Assembly (NCBI RefSeq): GCF_012102745.1 | Contig: NZ_JAAVSY010000002.1 | Span: 62,001 to 126,000 of the forward strand | DNA from: Haematospirillum sp. H4485 | Lineage (GTDB): Bacteria > Pseudomonadota > Alphaproteobacteria > Rhodospirillales > Rhodospirillaceae | DNA length: 64,000 nt | Direction of reading: 5' to 3' | Part shown: in pieces, positions 43,956 to 53,026 of the stretch | Numbering within the stretch: position 1 is the stretch's first letter | Layout: every line of letters starts with the position of its first letter | The notes under the pieces: model-generated | Seen by the model: only the letters and a program-made list of their open reading frames with translations | What the model was told of the DNA's origin: nothing | Database searches by the model: none | Made by a program: the position numbers and the translations under genes

Positions 43956-45233
43956 TCAGCCCAGACGCACCAATGCGTGCTTCTTTTTACCGGCCGAAAG
44001 ACGTACAATACCATCCACCAGATCCGTACGGGTCAGACAAAAGGCTTCGTCCCCAACGCGGGAATCATTAAGGCGAACACCCCCACCACGCACCAGACGC
44101 CGGGCCTCGCCCTTGGATGCTGCCAACCCGGTTGCAACCAGAACATCAAGCACAGAAACGCCCGCATCCAAGGCAGAACCATCCAGGGACACCGATGGCA
44201 GATCATCACCGGCGCGGCCGCGTTCAAACGTTTCCTCGGCGGTACGGCGCGCCGCAACCGCTGCCTCATCACCACGGGCCAAAGCTGTAACCGCATCTGC
44301 CAGAATCTTCTTGGCTTCGTTGATTTCAGCCCCCTGCAAAGACTCAAGACGTGCAATTTCATCCAGGGGCAACTCCGTAAACAGGCGCAGGAAACGCCCG
44401 ACGTCCGCATCCTCGGTGTTGCGCCAGTACTGCCAGAAGTCATAGGCCGGCAGGCGCTCCTCGTTCAGCCACACGGCGCCTCTGGCTGATTTCCCCATCT
44501 TGGCACCGGATGCTGTTGTCAGAAGCGGCGAGGTCAGACCAAACACCTCACGATACGACTCTGTACCACCCTGCACGCGCCGCGTCAGTTCCACCCCGTT
44601 GACGATATTGCCCCATTGGTCGGATCCCCCCATTTGCAGGCGCACCCCTTTCCGCCGGGCCAGCTCGCAGAAGTCATACGCCTGAAGGATCATGTAGTTG
44701 AATTCCAGGAACGTCAGCGGCTGTTCCCGGTCCAGACGCAAACGGACTGAATCAAAGGACAGCATCCGGTTGATAGTGAAGTGGACACCGTACTCACGCA
44801 GAAACGTGATGTAATCGATACCGGACAGCCAGTCATTGTTGTCCACCATCATGGCGTCGGTGGCAGCATCACCAAACGTCAGATAACGGGCAAACACCTT
44901 GCGAATACCGGCCATGTTTGCCGTAATCTGCTCATTGGACAGCAGGCGACGGGCTTCGTCCTTGCCAGAAGGGTCACCGATACGCGTTGTACCGCCGCCC
45001 ATCAGAACCACCGGCTTGTGCCCGGTCTTCTGAAGCCAGCGCAGAAGCATGATCTGGATCAGGGAACCAACGTGCAAACTGTCGGCCGTGCAGTCAAAGC
45101 CGATATAACCCGGTACAACCCCGGCACACAAGGCATTGTCAAGGTTTGCCAGGTCGGTACACTGGTGAAAATAGCCCCGCTCGCTCACCACCCGAAGAAA
45201 TTCAGAGCGGGGGGTGTAAACAGCGGTATTCAT
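43956..45233 (-). CDS. tyrS: Tyrosyl-tRNA synthetase
   Basis: Charges tRNA-Tyr. The 425-residue TyrRS has the class I HIGH-like motif as [11 protein letters not shown] and the KMSKS-like motif as [14 protein letters not shown], with the tyrosine-binding pocket in [11 protein letters not shown] and [24 protein letters not shown] region. A C-terminal S4 RNA-binding domain begins at about residue 360 ([20 protein letters not shown]). The start ATG 45233 ([16 protein letters not shown]) is family-like. It is divergent from anmK. Confidence 0.97.
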   Translation of the reverse strand: MNTAVYTPRSEFLRVVSERGYFHQCTDLANLDNALCAGVVPGYIGFDCTADSLHVGSLIQIMLLRWLQKTGHKPVVLMGGGTTRIGDPSGKDEARRLLSNEQITANMAGIRKVFARYLTFGDAATDAMMVDNNDWLSGIDYITFLREYGVHFTINRMLSFDSVRLRLDREQPLTFLEFNYMILQAYDFCELARRKGVRLQMGGSDQWGNIVNGVELTRRVQGGTESYREVFGLTSPLLTTASGAKMGKSARGAVWLNEERLPAYDFWQYWRNTEDADVGRFLRLFTELPLDEIARLESLQGAEINEAKKILADAVTALARGDEAAVAARRTAEETFERGRAGDDLPSVSLDGSALDAGVSVLDVLVATGLAASKGEARRLVRGGGVRLNDSRVGDEAFCLTRTDLVDGIVRLSAGKKKHALVRLG

Positions 45234-45336
45234 CGACAGGTTCCTTTTGTACAGCAGTCAAAACAGGGGTAGAAATCAGGACAGGGGGCAAGCTTTAGCA
45301 TACCTGCCCAGACACGACAACGGAGCCGGAACCTCA

Positions 45337-46443
45337 ATGCTTCACCTGCCCTGCCGCGCCTTGGGACTGATGAGCGGCACGTCGCTGGACGGTGTGGATG
45401 CCGCCCTGATCGAAACGGATGGTGAGCGGGTCCACGCTTTTGGCCCTTTCCTGACCCAACCTTGGCCGGATGGTTTCCGCGATACACTGCGCGGGATCCT
45501 GGGGGAGAAGGACAACACAGAACAGGTCCGGCTTGCAGAACAAACCCTGACCGACGTACACGCCCGGGCCGTATCAGCCCTGCTGGAGAAAGCAGGGCTG
45601 GGCGCGCAGGACATCGGGATTATCGGCTTTCACGGCCAAACCATCCTGCACCGGCCCCAGCAACGACAAACCCGGCAGATCGGGGATGGTGCGCGACTGG
45701 CAGCCCTGACCGGTACACCGGTTGCCTTTGACTTCCGCAGTGCCGATGTCGCTGCCGGAGGACAGGGGGCACCACTGGTGCCGGTCTATCATCAGGCCCT
45801 GCTGGGATCTGTGGCCGATACAACGGTGGTGCTCAATATCGGCGGGGTGGCAAATGCCACGGTCATCACACCCCATGGGCCCCTGATGGCGTTTGACACC
45901 GGGCCGGGCAATGCCCTGCTCGACGATTGGGCCCAGCGCCATACCGGCATTCCAGCTGATACCGACGGCGCCCTGGCCAAGGCCGGAACCGTTGACCACA
46001 AGGCCTTGGCCACCATGCTGGATGACCCATGGTTCCACAAGCCACCCCCCAAGTCCCTGGACCGGGATGATTTTGCGGGCATGATGCGCCATATCAACTC
46101 TCTGGGTGCGACTGACGGCGCCGCAACCCTGACAGCATTCACCGTTGAAAGTGTCCGCCTGGCACTGCGCTGGATGCCGACACCTCCAGACCGATGGCTG
46201 GTCTGCGGGGGAGGACGCCACAATCCCGCGCTGATGTCCGGGCTGCGGGCAACCCTTGGGAACGTCGATCCGGTTGAAGCTGTCGGATGGAACGGCGATG
46301 CCCTGGAAGCACAGGCTTTTGCCTTTCTGGCCGTGCGCCATATCAGGGGGCTGCCGCAAAGTTTCCCCGGTACAACCGGCTGCCCCCGCCCAATGACCGG
46401 AGGGCGCCTTGCCCCTGTACCGGGGCACGAAAAACCCGGCTGA
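45337..46443 (+). CDS. anmK: Anhydro-N-acetylmuramic acid kinase AnmK
   Basis: Opens and phosphorylates 1,6-anhydro-MurNAc released in cell-wall turnover to give MurNAc-6-phosphate. The 368-residue protein opens with the ATP-site motif GLMSGTSLDGVDAALIE. It continues with GFHGQTILHRP, VVLNIGGVANATVI, AFDTGPGNALLDDW (catalytic Asp) and LVCGGGRHNPALM. ATG 45337 is chosen over the longer frame because the family starts shortly before G-L-M-S-G-T. It stands alone, divergent from tyrS, and a terminator overlaps its last codons. Confidence 0.95.
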   Translation: MLHLPCRALGLMSGTSLDGVDAALIETDGERVHAFGPFLTQPWPDGFRDTLRGILGEKDNTEQVRLAEQTLTDVHARAVSALLEKAGLGAQDIGIIGFHGQTILHRPQQRQTRQIGDGARLAALTGTPVAFDFRSADVAAGGQGAPLVPVYHQALLGSVADTTVVLNIGGVANATVITPHGPLMAFDTGPGNALLDDWAQRHTGIPADTDGALAKAGTVDHKALATMLDDPWFHKPPPKSLDRDDFAGMMRHINSLGATDGAATLTAFTVESVRLALRWMPTPPDRWLVCGGGRHNPALMSGLRATLGNVDPVEAVGWNGDALEAQAFAFLAVRHIRGLPQSFPGTTGCPRPMTGGRLAPVPGHEKPG

Positions 46444-46462
46444 GCAACAGCCCAGCCGGGTT
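46433..46462. terminator. Bidirectional terminator between anmK and the GGT-like gene
   Basis: AACCCGGCT pairs with AGCCGGGTT around a loop. The 5' arm includes the last codons of anmK. A-rich sequence precedes it, serving the convergent gene. Confidence 0.7.
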
Positions 46463-46483
46463 CCCGCAATACAAAACAAGGAA

Positions 46484-47779
46484 CTATTCGCTACGGCGTC
46501 CAATCAGCAGGCCATAACCGGCACCGCGACTGTCCGCAGCTACACGACACGAGCCGGGCCAGGGCGGCAAGCCGCGGTCACAATGCAGGGCAGAGACCAA
46601 GGCCGGACCAGAGGCCGACGAAGAGAGTGCCATCACGGATTTCGGCAGCACATCATCCCCACCTTTGCCCAGCGCGGACGACAAGACGGCAACCGCATTT
46701 CCGGCAGCCCCGGCACCCGCCGCCGCAATACCGGAGCGGAATTCGTTGACATGGTCATTGATGGCCAACGCAACCGCCAGAGGCGTATCGCCACCGGACG
46801 CAGGTGTCAGGAAGCTTCCAAAACCGGGGACCATCCGCCCGGTTCCGAACGGCTTGCGCATGGTCAACGCACACGCCACGGCTGAACCGGACGGATCAAC
46901 CACTACAAAACCGGTACCACCGCCGCTCAGCCCTGCAACGGGCGCAACGGCACGCTTGATCCAGGCATCATGAATGCTGCCACCGGCACCGGACATCGGA
47001 GGTGTATACAGGGTATCATGCCCGTTCACGATCGTTTCAGGGGTGACCCAGCGCGGCTTCCACGACCGCATATGCTCAAGGGTCAATGAAGCCCCGGCAT
47101 GCCTGGATGCGGCAACAAACTCGCGCCCCAGGACACCACCATACAAGTCAGCCGGATTCCGGCGCAGTCGTCCGATGAAGGCCGCCAAATCCATTTGGGT
47201 CAGATGATCGCCGGCCCGCACCGGCTCGCCGGTACCCCGGGCAAAAACCTGACGCGCTGCGGAATCGTGAACCAGACCGGCGCCATGCGTGCCCAGATCA
47301 ACAGCCAGTGCCCTGGAAACGGGTTCCCCGAACCGGGCCAGTTGCTCCGCCGGGCCAAGAATTTCTTCCCACCGCATACGGCCATAGCGGGCATGCAGGG
47401 CAAACAAGCCACGCGGCAGGGCTGGCACGGCTGCAGAAGACTGTCCGGGCAGGAAGTCCAGCACCTCGGTTGTCCCTTGAGCCCGGTCGTGCACCACGCA
47501 GATGCCGCCCCCGCCGATACCGGCAGATGACGGCAGGGTTACGGCCAGCGAGAAACCCGCGGCAACAGCGGCATCAACCGCTGACCCACCGGCCGTCAGC
47601 ACATCACGCCCGACCAGAACAGCCCGCGGCTCATCTGCCACAATCCCGCCAGCAAAACCTTTTACATAACCTACTGTTCCGGTTTTCAGGTCACGGGCCG
47701 GATCCCAGCATCCGGACAGAGCCGGGACCAGGGCTGTCATGACCATCGCCACAAACAGCCCCCGTTGACGGGGAAACAT
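46484..47779 (-). CDS. Gamma-glutamyltransferase-like lipoprotein with altered nucleophile motif
   Basis: A 431-residue Ntn-hydrolase-fold protein related to gamma-glutamyltransferases. The N-terminus MFPRQRGLFVAMVMTALVPA ends in LSGC, a lipobox. The GGT large-subunit region (AVDAAVAAGFSLAVTLPSSA, GIGGGG) and small-subunit region (FVVVDPSGSAVACALTM, GTGRMVPGFGSFL) are recognisable. The autoprocessing and nucleophile motif T-T-H-x-S is replaced by G-T-G-F-V, so processing is uncertain. It is short for a GGT (about 530-580). ATG 47779 lies right behind a GGGTGGGG tract; ATG 47827 is an alternative. It is divergent from the M48 protease gene. Possible roles are glutathione or peptide scavenging, or a non-catalytic envelope function. 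Confidence 0.8.
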   Translation of the reverse strand: MFPRQRGLFVAMVMTALVPALSGCWDPARDLKTGTVGYVKGFAGGIVADEPRAVLVGRDVLTAGGSAVDAAVAAGFSLAVTLPSSAGIGGGGICVVHDRAQGTTEVLDFLPGQSSAAVPALPRGLFALHARYGRMRWEEILGPAEQLARFGEPVSRALAVDLGTHGAGLVHDSAARQVFARGTGEPVRAGDHLTQMDLAAFIGRLRRNPADLYGGVLGREFVAASRHAGASLTLEHMRSWKPRWVTPETIVNGHDTLYTPPMSGAGGSIHDAWIKRAVAPVAGLSGGGTGFVVVDPSGSAVACALTMRKPFGTGRMVPGFGSFLTPASGGDTPLAVALAINDHVNEFRSGIAAAGAGAAGNAVAVLSSALGKGGDDVLPKSVMALSSSASGPALVSALHCDRGLPPWPGSCRVAADSRGAGYGLLIGRRSE

Positions 47780-47819
47780 CCCCACCCTACGCTTTGTTTC
47801 TCTTTCCGGGGTCAAGACT

Positions 47820-49184
47820 GTGCACATATTCTTCTCGATCACTCGCATGTTTCGATACGCTGTCCTGGCATTGTCAGCCATGGCGATTATTCCGGGGAAT
47901 GCCCTGGCCGGACGGGGTGGAGGCATCCTGCGGGATGCCGAAGTAGAAAGTATCATTCGTTCCTATGCCGATCCACTGTTCCGAGCCGGCGGCATTCCAC
48001 CGGCCAGTGTCAGGATACGGGTGATCAATGACCCGTCGCTGAACGCCTTTGTTACATCCGGATCACGGATGTACATCCACTCCGGCCTTCTGGAACGTAC
48101 CGAAAACCCGGAACAACTGATCGGCGTCATTGCCCACGAAACAGGACATATTGCCGGAGGGCATATTGTCAACCGGATCGATGCCCTGGAAAAAGCCGGC
48201 ATATCCAGCCTGGCGGCACTGGCAGCAGGTATTGCCATTGGTGCGGCATCAGGTCGGCCGGATGCCGGACTGGCCGTCACATCACTGGGAACCAGCGTGG
48301 CAACCCGGAACTATTTCTCTTTCTCCAGAACACAGGAAGCTTCAGCGGATGCCTTTGCCCTCAAGGTCCTGGACAAGACCGGGCAAACCGCAGAGGGGCT
48401 TCTGGAATTCTTTCATATCCTGGAAGGTCAGGAATACTTGGCCTCGGCCAGCCAGGATCCCTATGTCCGGACACACCCGCTGAACGCAGAACGCATATCT
48501 GCCGTTGCCGCCCATGTGGAACAATCTTCCGCAACAACGCATGCACCAACGGCACAGATGGCCGCACACAAGAGAATGGTGGCCAAGATGTTTGCCTTCC
48601 TGCAAACCCAGGGCCGCACCCTGCAGAAATATCCGGAAACAGACCAATCTGTCGCGGGACGCTATGCCCGCGCCATCGCCTACTTCCGCCGTGGAAATAC
48701 GGCCAAGTCCCTGCCCCTGATTGACGGCCTTCTGAAAGAGTATCCGTCCGATCCCTACTTTCATGAACTGCGCGGGCAAATGCTGGTGGAAAATGGGCGG
48801 GTTGCCGAAGGACTGCCAAACTATCGCAAGGCTGTCTCGCTGCTGCCCAACGAGCCCTTGATCGCCACAAGCTATGGCCATGCCCTGATTGAAAGTGGAT
48901 CACCCGAAGCCATGAAGGAAGCAGCACAGGTCTTGCGAACAGCCCTAGCCCGTGATCCGGAGAACAGTTTTGGCTGGAGACTTCTTGGCACAGCATGGGG
49001 CCGCACCGGGAATGAAGGCCAGGCATCATATGCCCTGGCCGAATACGCCCTGCAAACCGGTGACCCCTCGCAGGCGTCCTTTCATGCCGGAAAGGCCGAA
49101 AAGCTTCTGGGGCAAAGCCATCCCCTGTGGCTGAGGCTTCAGGACATCAAGATGGAAGCCCAGAACCAGCTTGACAAGAAGTAG
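47820..49184 (+). CDS. M48 family metalloprotease with TPR repeats (BepA/YfgC-like)
   Basis: A 454-residue periplasmic quality-control protease that cuts or assists misassembled outer-membrane proteins. A signal peptide (AVLALSAMAIIPGNALAG) is followed by the M48 domain with FVTSGSRMYIHSGLL, the zinc helix IGVIAHETGHIAGGHI (HExxH as HETGH) and the third ligand region RTQEASADAFAL. The C-terminal half holds TPR-like repeats (ARAIAYFRRGNTAKSLPLID, YRKAVSLLPNEPLIA). The start is GTG 47820 with a GGGG tract upstream; ATG 47847 would also keep the signal peptide. It is followed by a DsbA-like gene. Confidence 0.92.
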   Translation: MHIFFSITRMFRYAVLALSAMAIIPGNALAGRGGGILRDAEVESIIRSYADPLFRAGGIPPASVRIRVINDPSLNAFVTSGSRMYIHSGLLERTENPEQLIGVIAHETGHIAGGHIVNRIDALEKAGISSLAALAAGIAIGAASGRPDAGLAVTSLGTSVATRNYFSFSRTQEASADAFALKVLDKTGQTAEGLLEFFHILEGQEYLASASQDPYVRTHPLNAERISAVAAHVEQSSATTHAPTAQMAAHKRMVAKMFAFLQTQGRTLQKYPETDQSVAGRYARAIAYFRRGNTAKSLPLIDGLLKEYPSDPYFHELRGQMLVENGRVAEGLPNYRKAVSLLPNEPLIATSYGHALIESGSPEAMKEAAQVLRTALARDPENSFGWRLLGTAWGRTGNEGQASYALAEYALQTGDPSQASFHAGKAEKLLGQSHPLWLRLQDIKMEAQNQLDKK

Positions 49185-49234
49185 GCCTTTCCACTCTGCT
49201 CACGCCCCGAAACACAAATCCGGAGAGTGCCCCA

Positions 49235-49990
49235 GTGCCCCTGTACCCGTTCCTTCGTCGCCTTGCCCTTTGCCTTGCCGGCCTGATCGCCTCGGGCATT
49301 GCCTTACCAACAACCACCTGGTCCTCTTCCCAGATCGACAGGACAGAGCTGCACCGGGAAATCCGGTCCTATCTTCTTGAACATCCGGAGGTGATTACCG
49401 AGGCCATAGACGTCCTGCGGGCACGTCAGGCAGAACAGGCAGAGACCGAACTGCGCTCCGTCCTGGATGCCCGCCGTCCCGAACTGGTGGCTTCAACAGC
49501 CGATCCGGTTCTGGGCAACGCCAAGGGTGACGTAACAATCGTCAGCTTCTCCGATTATCAGTGCGGATACTGCAAGCGGATGCTCAAACCCTTGATGGAG
49601 GTGCTGAAACAAGATCCGAATGTACGGATTGTTTTCAAGGAACTTCCCGTTCTTGGCCCGATGTCCACAAATGCGGCCGAAGCCGCTTTGGCTGCACACA
49701 TGCAGGGAAAATACCGGGCGTTCTATACAGCCATGATGGAGCGCCGCGGCGCCTTGACCGAAGCCATCATCCGTGACACAGCGCAGAAAGCCGGGCTGGA
49801 CATGAAGCGCCTTGACCGGGATATCAAGCAAAAGTCTATTGCCGGAACGCTGGAGAAGAACATCGCCCTGGCAACGGCACTGGGTATTCGCGGCACACCG
49901 GCTTTTGTCGTTGGCGACCGGATTCTACCCGGGGCCGTAGACACCAACACGCTCATGACGGCCATAAAAAGTGCCCGGGAAGCATCCTGA
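49235..49990 (+). CDS. DsbA family thiol oxidoreductase (ScsC/Com1-like)
   Basis: A 251-residue periplasmic thioredoxin-fold protein. The signal peptide (FLRRLALCLAGLIASGIAL) is followed by a helical N-terminal segment HREIRSYLLEHPEVITEAID, the oligomerisation stalk of ScsC-type proteins. The redox motif is DYQCGYCKRM (C-G-Y-C), and the cis-Pro loop is RGTPAFVVGDRIL. Such proteins isomerise disulfides or oxidise cysteines in exported proteins. The start is GTG 49235 with GGAGAG seven bases upstream. It lies 50 bases after the M48 protease gene, so the two probably form an envelope protein quality-control pair. Confidence 0.93.
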   Translation: MPLYPFLRRLALCLAGLIASGIALPTTTWSSSQIDRTELHREIRSYLLEHPEVITEAIDVLRARQAEQAETELRSVLDARRPELVASTADPVLGNAKGDVTIVSFSDYQCGYCKRMLKPLMEVLKQDPNVRIVFKELPVLGPMSTNAAEAALAAHMQGKYRAFYTAMMERRGALTEAIIRDTAQKAGLDMKRLDRDIKQKSIAGTLEKNIALATALGIRGTPAFVVGDRILPGAVDTNTLMTAIKSAREAS

Positions 49991-50111
49991 TCACGTACTT
50001 CTGATCGCACATGGCTTGCGGGCCCCGTGGACATATCCTGTATCATCGTTCTTCAGGGCACATCTTATCCCGTAACCGGCCCGGATTCGGGCCCTTGCCT
50101 GTCGGGGAACG

Positions 50112-50441
50112 ATGAACATACGCCATGCAAGATTCGAAATTGGCCAGATTGTCCGGCACAGGATCTTCCCGTTCCGCGGCGTGGTTTATGATGTAGACCC
50201 GATTTTCTCCAACACCGAGGAATGGTGGCTGGCCATACCGGAGGAGGTGCGCCCTCCGAAAGACCAGCCCTTCTACCATCTTCTGGCAGAAAATACCGAA
50301 GGCCCCTATCACGCATACGTTTCTGAACAAAGCCTGATCGAGGACAACAGCGGTGATCCCGTTGAACACCCGGACGTCGACAGCCACTTTGTCTGCCTGC
50401 GTGACGGACACTATGTCCCGCGCCATGGAACCCCGAATTGA
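50112..50441 (+). CDS. hspQ: Heat shock protein HspQ (hemimethylated-DNA-binding YccV-like)
   Basis: A 109-residue YccV-fold protein that acts as a specificity factor for Lon in other bacteria. It begins RHARFEIGQIVRHRIFPFRG with VVYDVDPIF and continues EEWWLAIPEEVRPPKDQPFY and HLLAENTEG, all strong family matches, and ends with AYVSEQSLIEDNSGDPVEHP. GGGGAA precedes the ATG. It sits between the DsbA-like gene and rnpB. Confidence 0.95.
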   Translation: MNIRHARFEIGQIVRHRIFPFRGVVYDVDPIFSNTEEWWLAIPEEVRPPKDQPFYHLLAENTEGPYHAYVSEQSLIEDNSGDPVEHPDVDSHFVCLRDGHYVPRHGTPN

Positions 50442-50451
50442 CTGTTTCTGC

Positions 50452-50479
50452 TTGACCCCGGCCCGGAACGCTCTATGGT
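50452..50479 (+). promoter_or_regulatory. Promoter of rnpB
   Basis: TTGACC (50452-50457) and TATGGT (50474-50479) are spaced by 16 bases; the predicted start point coincides with the first base of the P1 helix at about 50487. Confidence 0.7.
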
Positions 50480-50486
50480 CCGGTTC

Positions 50487-50875
50487 GCCAGATGGCCGGA
50501 TGGTCGCCCCTTGCCACCTTTGATGATGGCGGGGGGAGGAAAGTCCGGGCTCCACGGAAAAACGGTGCCGGATAACGTCCGGCGGGGGCGACCCCAGGGA
50601 CAGTGCCACAGAAAGCAGACCGCTGCGGCCTTGGCAGCAGCAAGGGTGAAAGGGTGCGGCAAGAGCGCACCGCGCCTCTGGCAACAGGGGCGGCATGGTA
50701 AACCCCACCGGGAGCAAGACCAAGTAGGGACGGCAGCCGCAACAGGCGGCAGGCACTTTTCCGGGCCGCCGTCCGGGTCGGTCGCACCAGGTGTCCGGTA
50801 ACGGGCATCGCAGATGAATGACCATCCAGCGCACAAACCGTGCGTGGACAGAACCCGGCTTACAGGCCATCTGGC
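50487..50875 (+). ncRNA. rnpB: RNase P RNA (class A)
   Basis: The catalytic RNA of RNase P, which matures tRNA 5' ends. P1 is formed by GCCAGATGGCC (50487-50497) and GGCCATCTGGC (50865-50875), which fixes both ends. Universal core elements follow in order: GAGGAAAGTCCGGGCTCC, ACAGAAA, GGGTGAAAGGGTGCGG, AAGAGCGCACCGCG, the AGATGAATGACC segment and GACAGAACCCGGCTTACAGG near the 3' end. The length of about 389 bases is normal. Confidence 0.95.
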
Positions 50876-51040
50876 ACATCCCCCCCCGCCACTCAGGCGC
50901 ATAATCCACGAAAAGAAACCATTGCGCGATAAAATACGTCGCGACAAAACCTGTACGCTCATGAAAAAGGTCAGCGTTCATGCGGGATGCGGCCTTTTAT
51001 TCCCCGGCGGTCAAATCCCGTTATCACGGGGCAGGTGTCG

Positions 51041-51081
51041 TTGACACCCATGTGATCCCATGACATACCATGACATACCAT
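51041..51081 (+). promoter_or_regulatory. MraZ-box-like direct repeats in the mra promoter region
   Basis: CCCAT/ACCAT units recur at 51047, 51057, 51067 and 51077 with an exact 10-base period (minus-strand reading TGGG, TGGG, TGGT, TGGT). MraZ is known to bind tandem TGGG-type repeats at 10-base spacing ahead of its own operon. A perfect -35 hexamer, TTGACA (51041-51046), abuts the first repeat, so bound MraZ would cover the promoter. The gap 50876-51217 holds nothing else I can support. Confidence 0.7.
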
Positions 51082-51217
51082 AATTGCTTCCCGCCCAGCA
51101 CGGACTCCGGCCACCGGCTTCACTGTCGGTCAGGGCGTATCCAAAGCGGAAAGCGTTGCTTTTGACACACCTGCGGTGCTGGTCACACCGCCCAACCATG
51201 GGAAGGCCTGGGAAGCG

Positions 51218-51673
51218 ATGTCGCTTTTCGTTTCCACGATCATCAACAAGATTGACCGGAAGGGACGGGTGTCTGTTCCGGCACTGTGGCGATCATCCCT
51301 GACAGGGCAAGGCTTTGCCGGTGTTGTCTGCTACCCGTCCTTCACGACATCCTGCCTGGATGGCATGGGCATGGATCGCCTTGAAAAGATTGCCTCCAGC
51401 CTGGATCGGCTGGATATTTTCTCACCTGAACAGGATGAAATGGCCCAGCTTGTTTTTGCGTCTGCACGCCAGCTCGCCTTCGATACCGAAGGCCGGATCA
51501 TGGTCCCCGAGGATTTGCTCGAACATGCGGGGCTGTCGAGTGAGGCCGCTTTTGTCGGTCGGGGGCGCACCTTCCAGATCTGGGAACCATCTGCCCTGAA
51601 AAAGGCCGAAGCCGAAATCCGGCGCCGGGCAGCGGAACGCCGCCCGTCCCTGCACCTTGGCAGCGGGGACTGA
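51218..51673 (+). CDS. mraZ: Transcriptional regulator MraZ
   Basis: A 151-residue DNA-binding protein with two SpoVT/AbrB-like domains that represses the mra/dcw operon. The first domain holds INKIDRKGRVSVPALWR and the second FDTEGRIMVPEDLLEHAGL; the paired D-x-K/E-G-R-x-x-x-P motifs are the family hallmark. ATG 51218 gives the normal N-terminus; the frame is open for 14 more codons upstream. rsmH starts three bases after its stop. Confidence 0.95.
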   Translation: MSLFVSTIINKIDRKGRVSVPALWRSSLTGQGFAGVVCYPSFTTSCLDGMGMDRLEKIASSLDRLDIFSPEQDEMAQLVFASARQLAFDTEGRIMVPEDLLEHAGLSSEAAFVGRGRTFQIWEPSALKKAEAEIRRRAAERRPSLHLGSGD

Positions 51674-51676
51674 ACC

Positions 51677-52633
51677 ATGACAACAGAAACAGCCCTGCAC
51701 ATCCCGGTTATGCTGACCGAAGTCCTGGATGGCTTGCAGGTACACCGTGGCGGAACATACGTTGACGGCACATTCGGTGCCGGTGGTTACAGTCGCGCCA
51801 TTCTGGAAGCTTCAAGCGATACATGCGTTGTTGCCATCGACCGCGATCCCGAAGCCGCACCGCGCGCAGAGGATCTGGCCTCCCGCTATCCCGGCCGCTT
51901 CCTGTTCCTGCCCGGTCGTTTTGGTGACATGGCCGCCCTGCTGCAGCAAGCCGGCGTTGGCCTTGTCGATGGCATCACCCTGGATGTCGGGGTCTCGTCC
52001 ATGCAGATCGATACCCCGGGACGAGGGTTCTCTTTCATGCGCGAGGGTCCCCTGGACATGCGGATGGAAAAGGCCGGTCTGTCTGCTGCAGACGTAGTCA
52101 ATACCTTTGAGGAAGAGGATATTGCCTCGATTCTGTATCGCCTCGGCGAAGAGCGGCAGTCGCGCCGCATCGCACGGGCCATTGTACGGGAACGCCACAA
52201 CGGCCCGCTGCAGACAACCCGTCAACTGGCCGAGATTGTCCGCTCTGTCGTGCATAAGGGCAAGGATACCATAGACCCGGCAACGCGGACTTTTCAGGGA
52301 CTGCGCATCTTCGTCAATGATGAAATCGGTGAACTGCGCCGCGGCCTGGAGGGAGCCCAGTCCATACTGGCCCCCGGTGGACGGCTTGCTGTTGTGTCCT
52401 TTCATTCCCTGGAAGACCGCGAGGTGAAGGCCTTCCTGTCAGAACGCTCTGCCAAAAGCGCCTCACGCCTGTTGCCGGGCGAAATACCGCCCCCGCCAGC
52501 AACCTTTGTCGGGTCAGGACGCAAGGCCGTACAATGCTCGGCTGCCGAGGCACAACGAAATCCCCGGGCCCGCTCCGCAAAGCTGAGAGTGGATACCCGA
52601 ACCGATAGCCCCGCACAGGATGGTGCAGCATGA
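51677..52633 (+). CDS. rsmH: 16S rRNA m4C1402 methyltransferase RsmH (MraW)
   Basis: N4-methylates C1402 of 16S rRNA. The 318-residue protein begins HIPVMLTEVLDGL and YVDGTFGAGGYSRAIL (SAM site). It continues with DRDPEA, GITLDVGVSSMQIDTPGRGF, SFMREGPLDMRM, and the C-terminal TFQGLRIFVNDEIGELRRGL and VVSFHSLEDREVK. All landmarks match full-length MraW. It overlaps ftsL by four bases (ATGA). Confidence 0.97.
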   Translation: MTTETALHIPVMLTEVLDGLQVHRGGTYVDGTFGAGGYSRAILEASSDTCVVAIDRDPEAAPRAEDLASRYPGRFLFLPGRFGDMAALLQQAGVGLVDGITLDVGVSSMQIDTPGRGFSFMREGPLDMRMEKAGLSAADVVNTFEEEDIASILYRLGEERQSRRIARAIVRERHNGPLQTTRQLAEIVRSVVHKGKDTIDPATRTFQGLRIFVNDEIGELRRGLEGAQSILAPGGRLAVVSFHSLEDREVKAFLSERSAKSASRLLPGEIPPPPATFVGSGRKAVQCSAAEAQRNPRARSAKLRVDTRTDSPAQDGAA

Positions 52634-53025
52634 TCCGCGGCACCACAGCATTATGGGTTTTTCTTGTGCTGGCCGTCAGTGTCGGCATGTTTCTGATGAA
52701 ATTCCAGGTCCAGAACCTGGAAGACCGGCTGGCCGGACTCAACCGGGATATCCACAAGACACACAACGAAATTCGCGTTCTGTCTGCCGAATGGGCTTAT
52801 CTGAACGATCCGGCCCGTATTGCGGACCTTGCGTCGCGCCTGCTGGGCCTTGGTATCCTGGATGGACAGGCCATGGCACAGATTGCCGACCTGCCGCTGC
52901 AACAGCCTGAAAACCCTGCACATCAGGGAACCTTCTCCCCGACACTGGCCAACCATTCCAGTCCGGAGATGGTGCCATCGCATACATCGCGATCCCGGGT
53001 TCCCTCCAGAACAGGGAAGCCATAG
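52630..53025 (+). CDS. ftsL: Cell division protein FtsL
   Basis: A 131-residue bitopic protein of the FtsQLB group that activates septal peptidoglycan synthesis. A short cytoplasmic start is followed by a membrane helix (ALWVFLVLAVSVGMFLM) and a periplasmic coiled coil (VQNLEDRLAGLNRDIHKTHN, EIRVLSAEWAYLNDPARI); the last motif is typical of alphaproteobacterial FtsL. The serine/proline-rich tail is unstructured. Its ATG overlaps the rsmH stop. Confidence 0.92.
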   Translation: MIRGTTALWVFLVLAVSVGMFLMKFQVQNLEDRLAGLNRDIHKTHNEIRVLSAEWAYLNDPARIADLASRLLGLGILDGQAMAQIADLPLQQPENPAHQGTFSPTLANHSSPEMVPSHTSRSRVPSRTGKP

Positions 53026-53026
53026 C

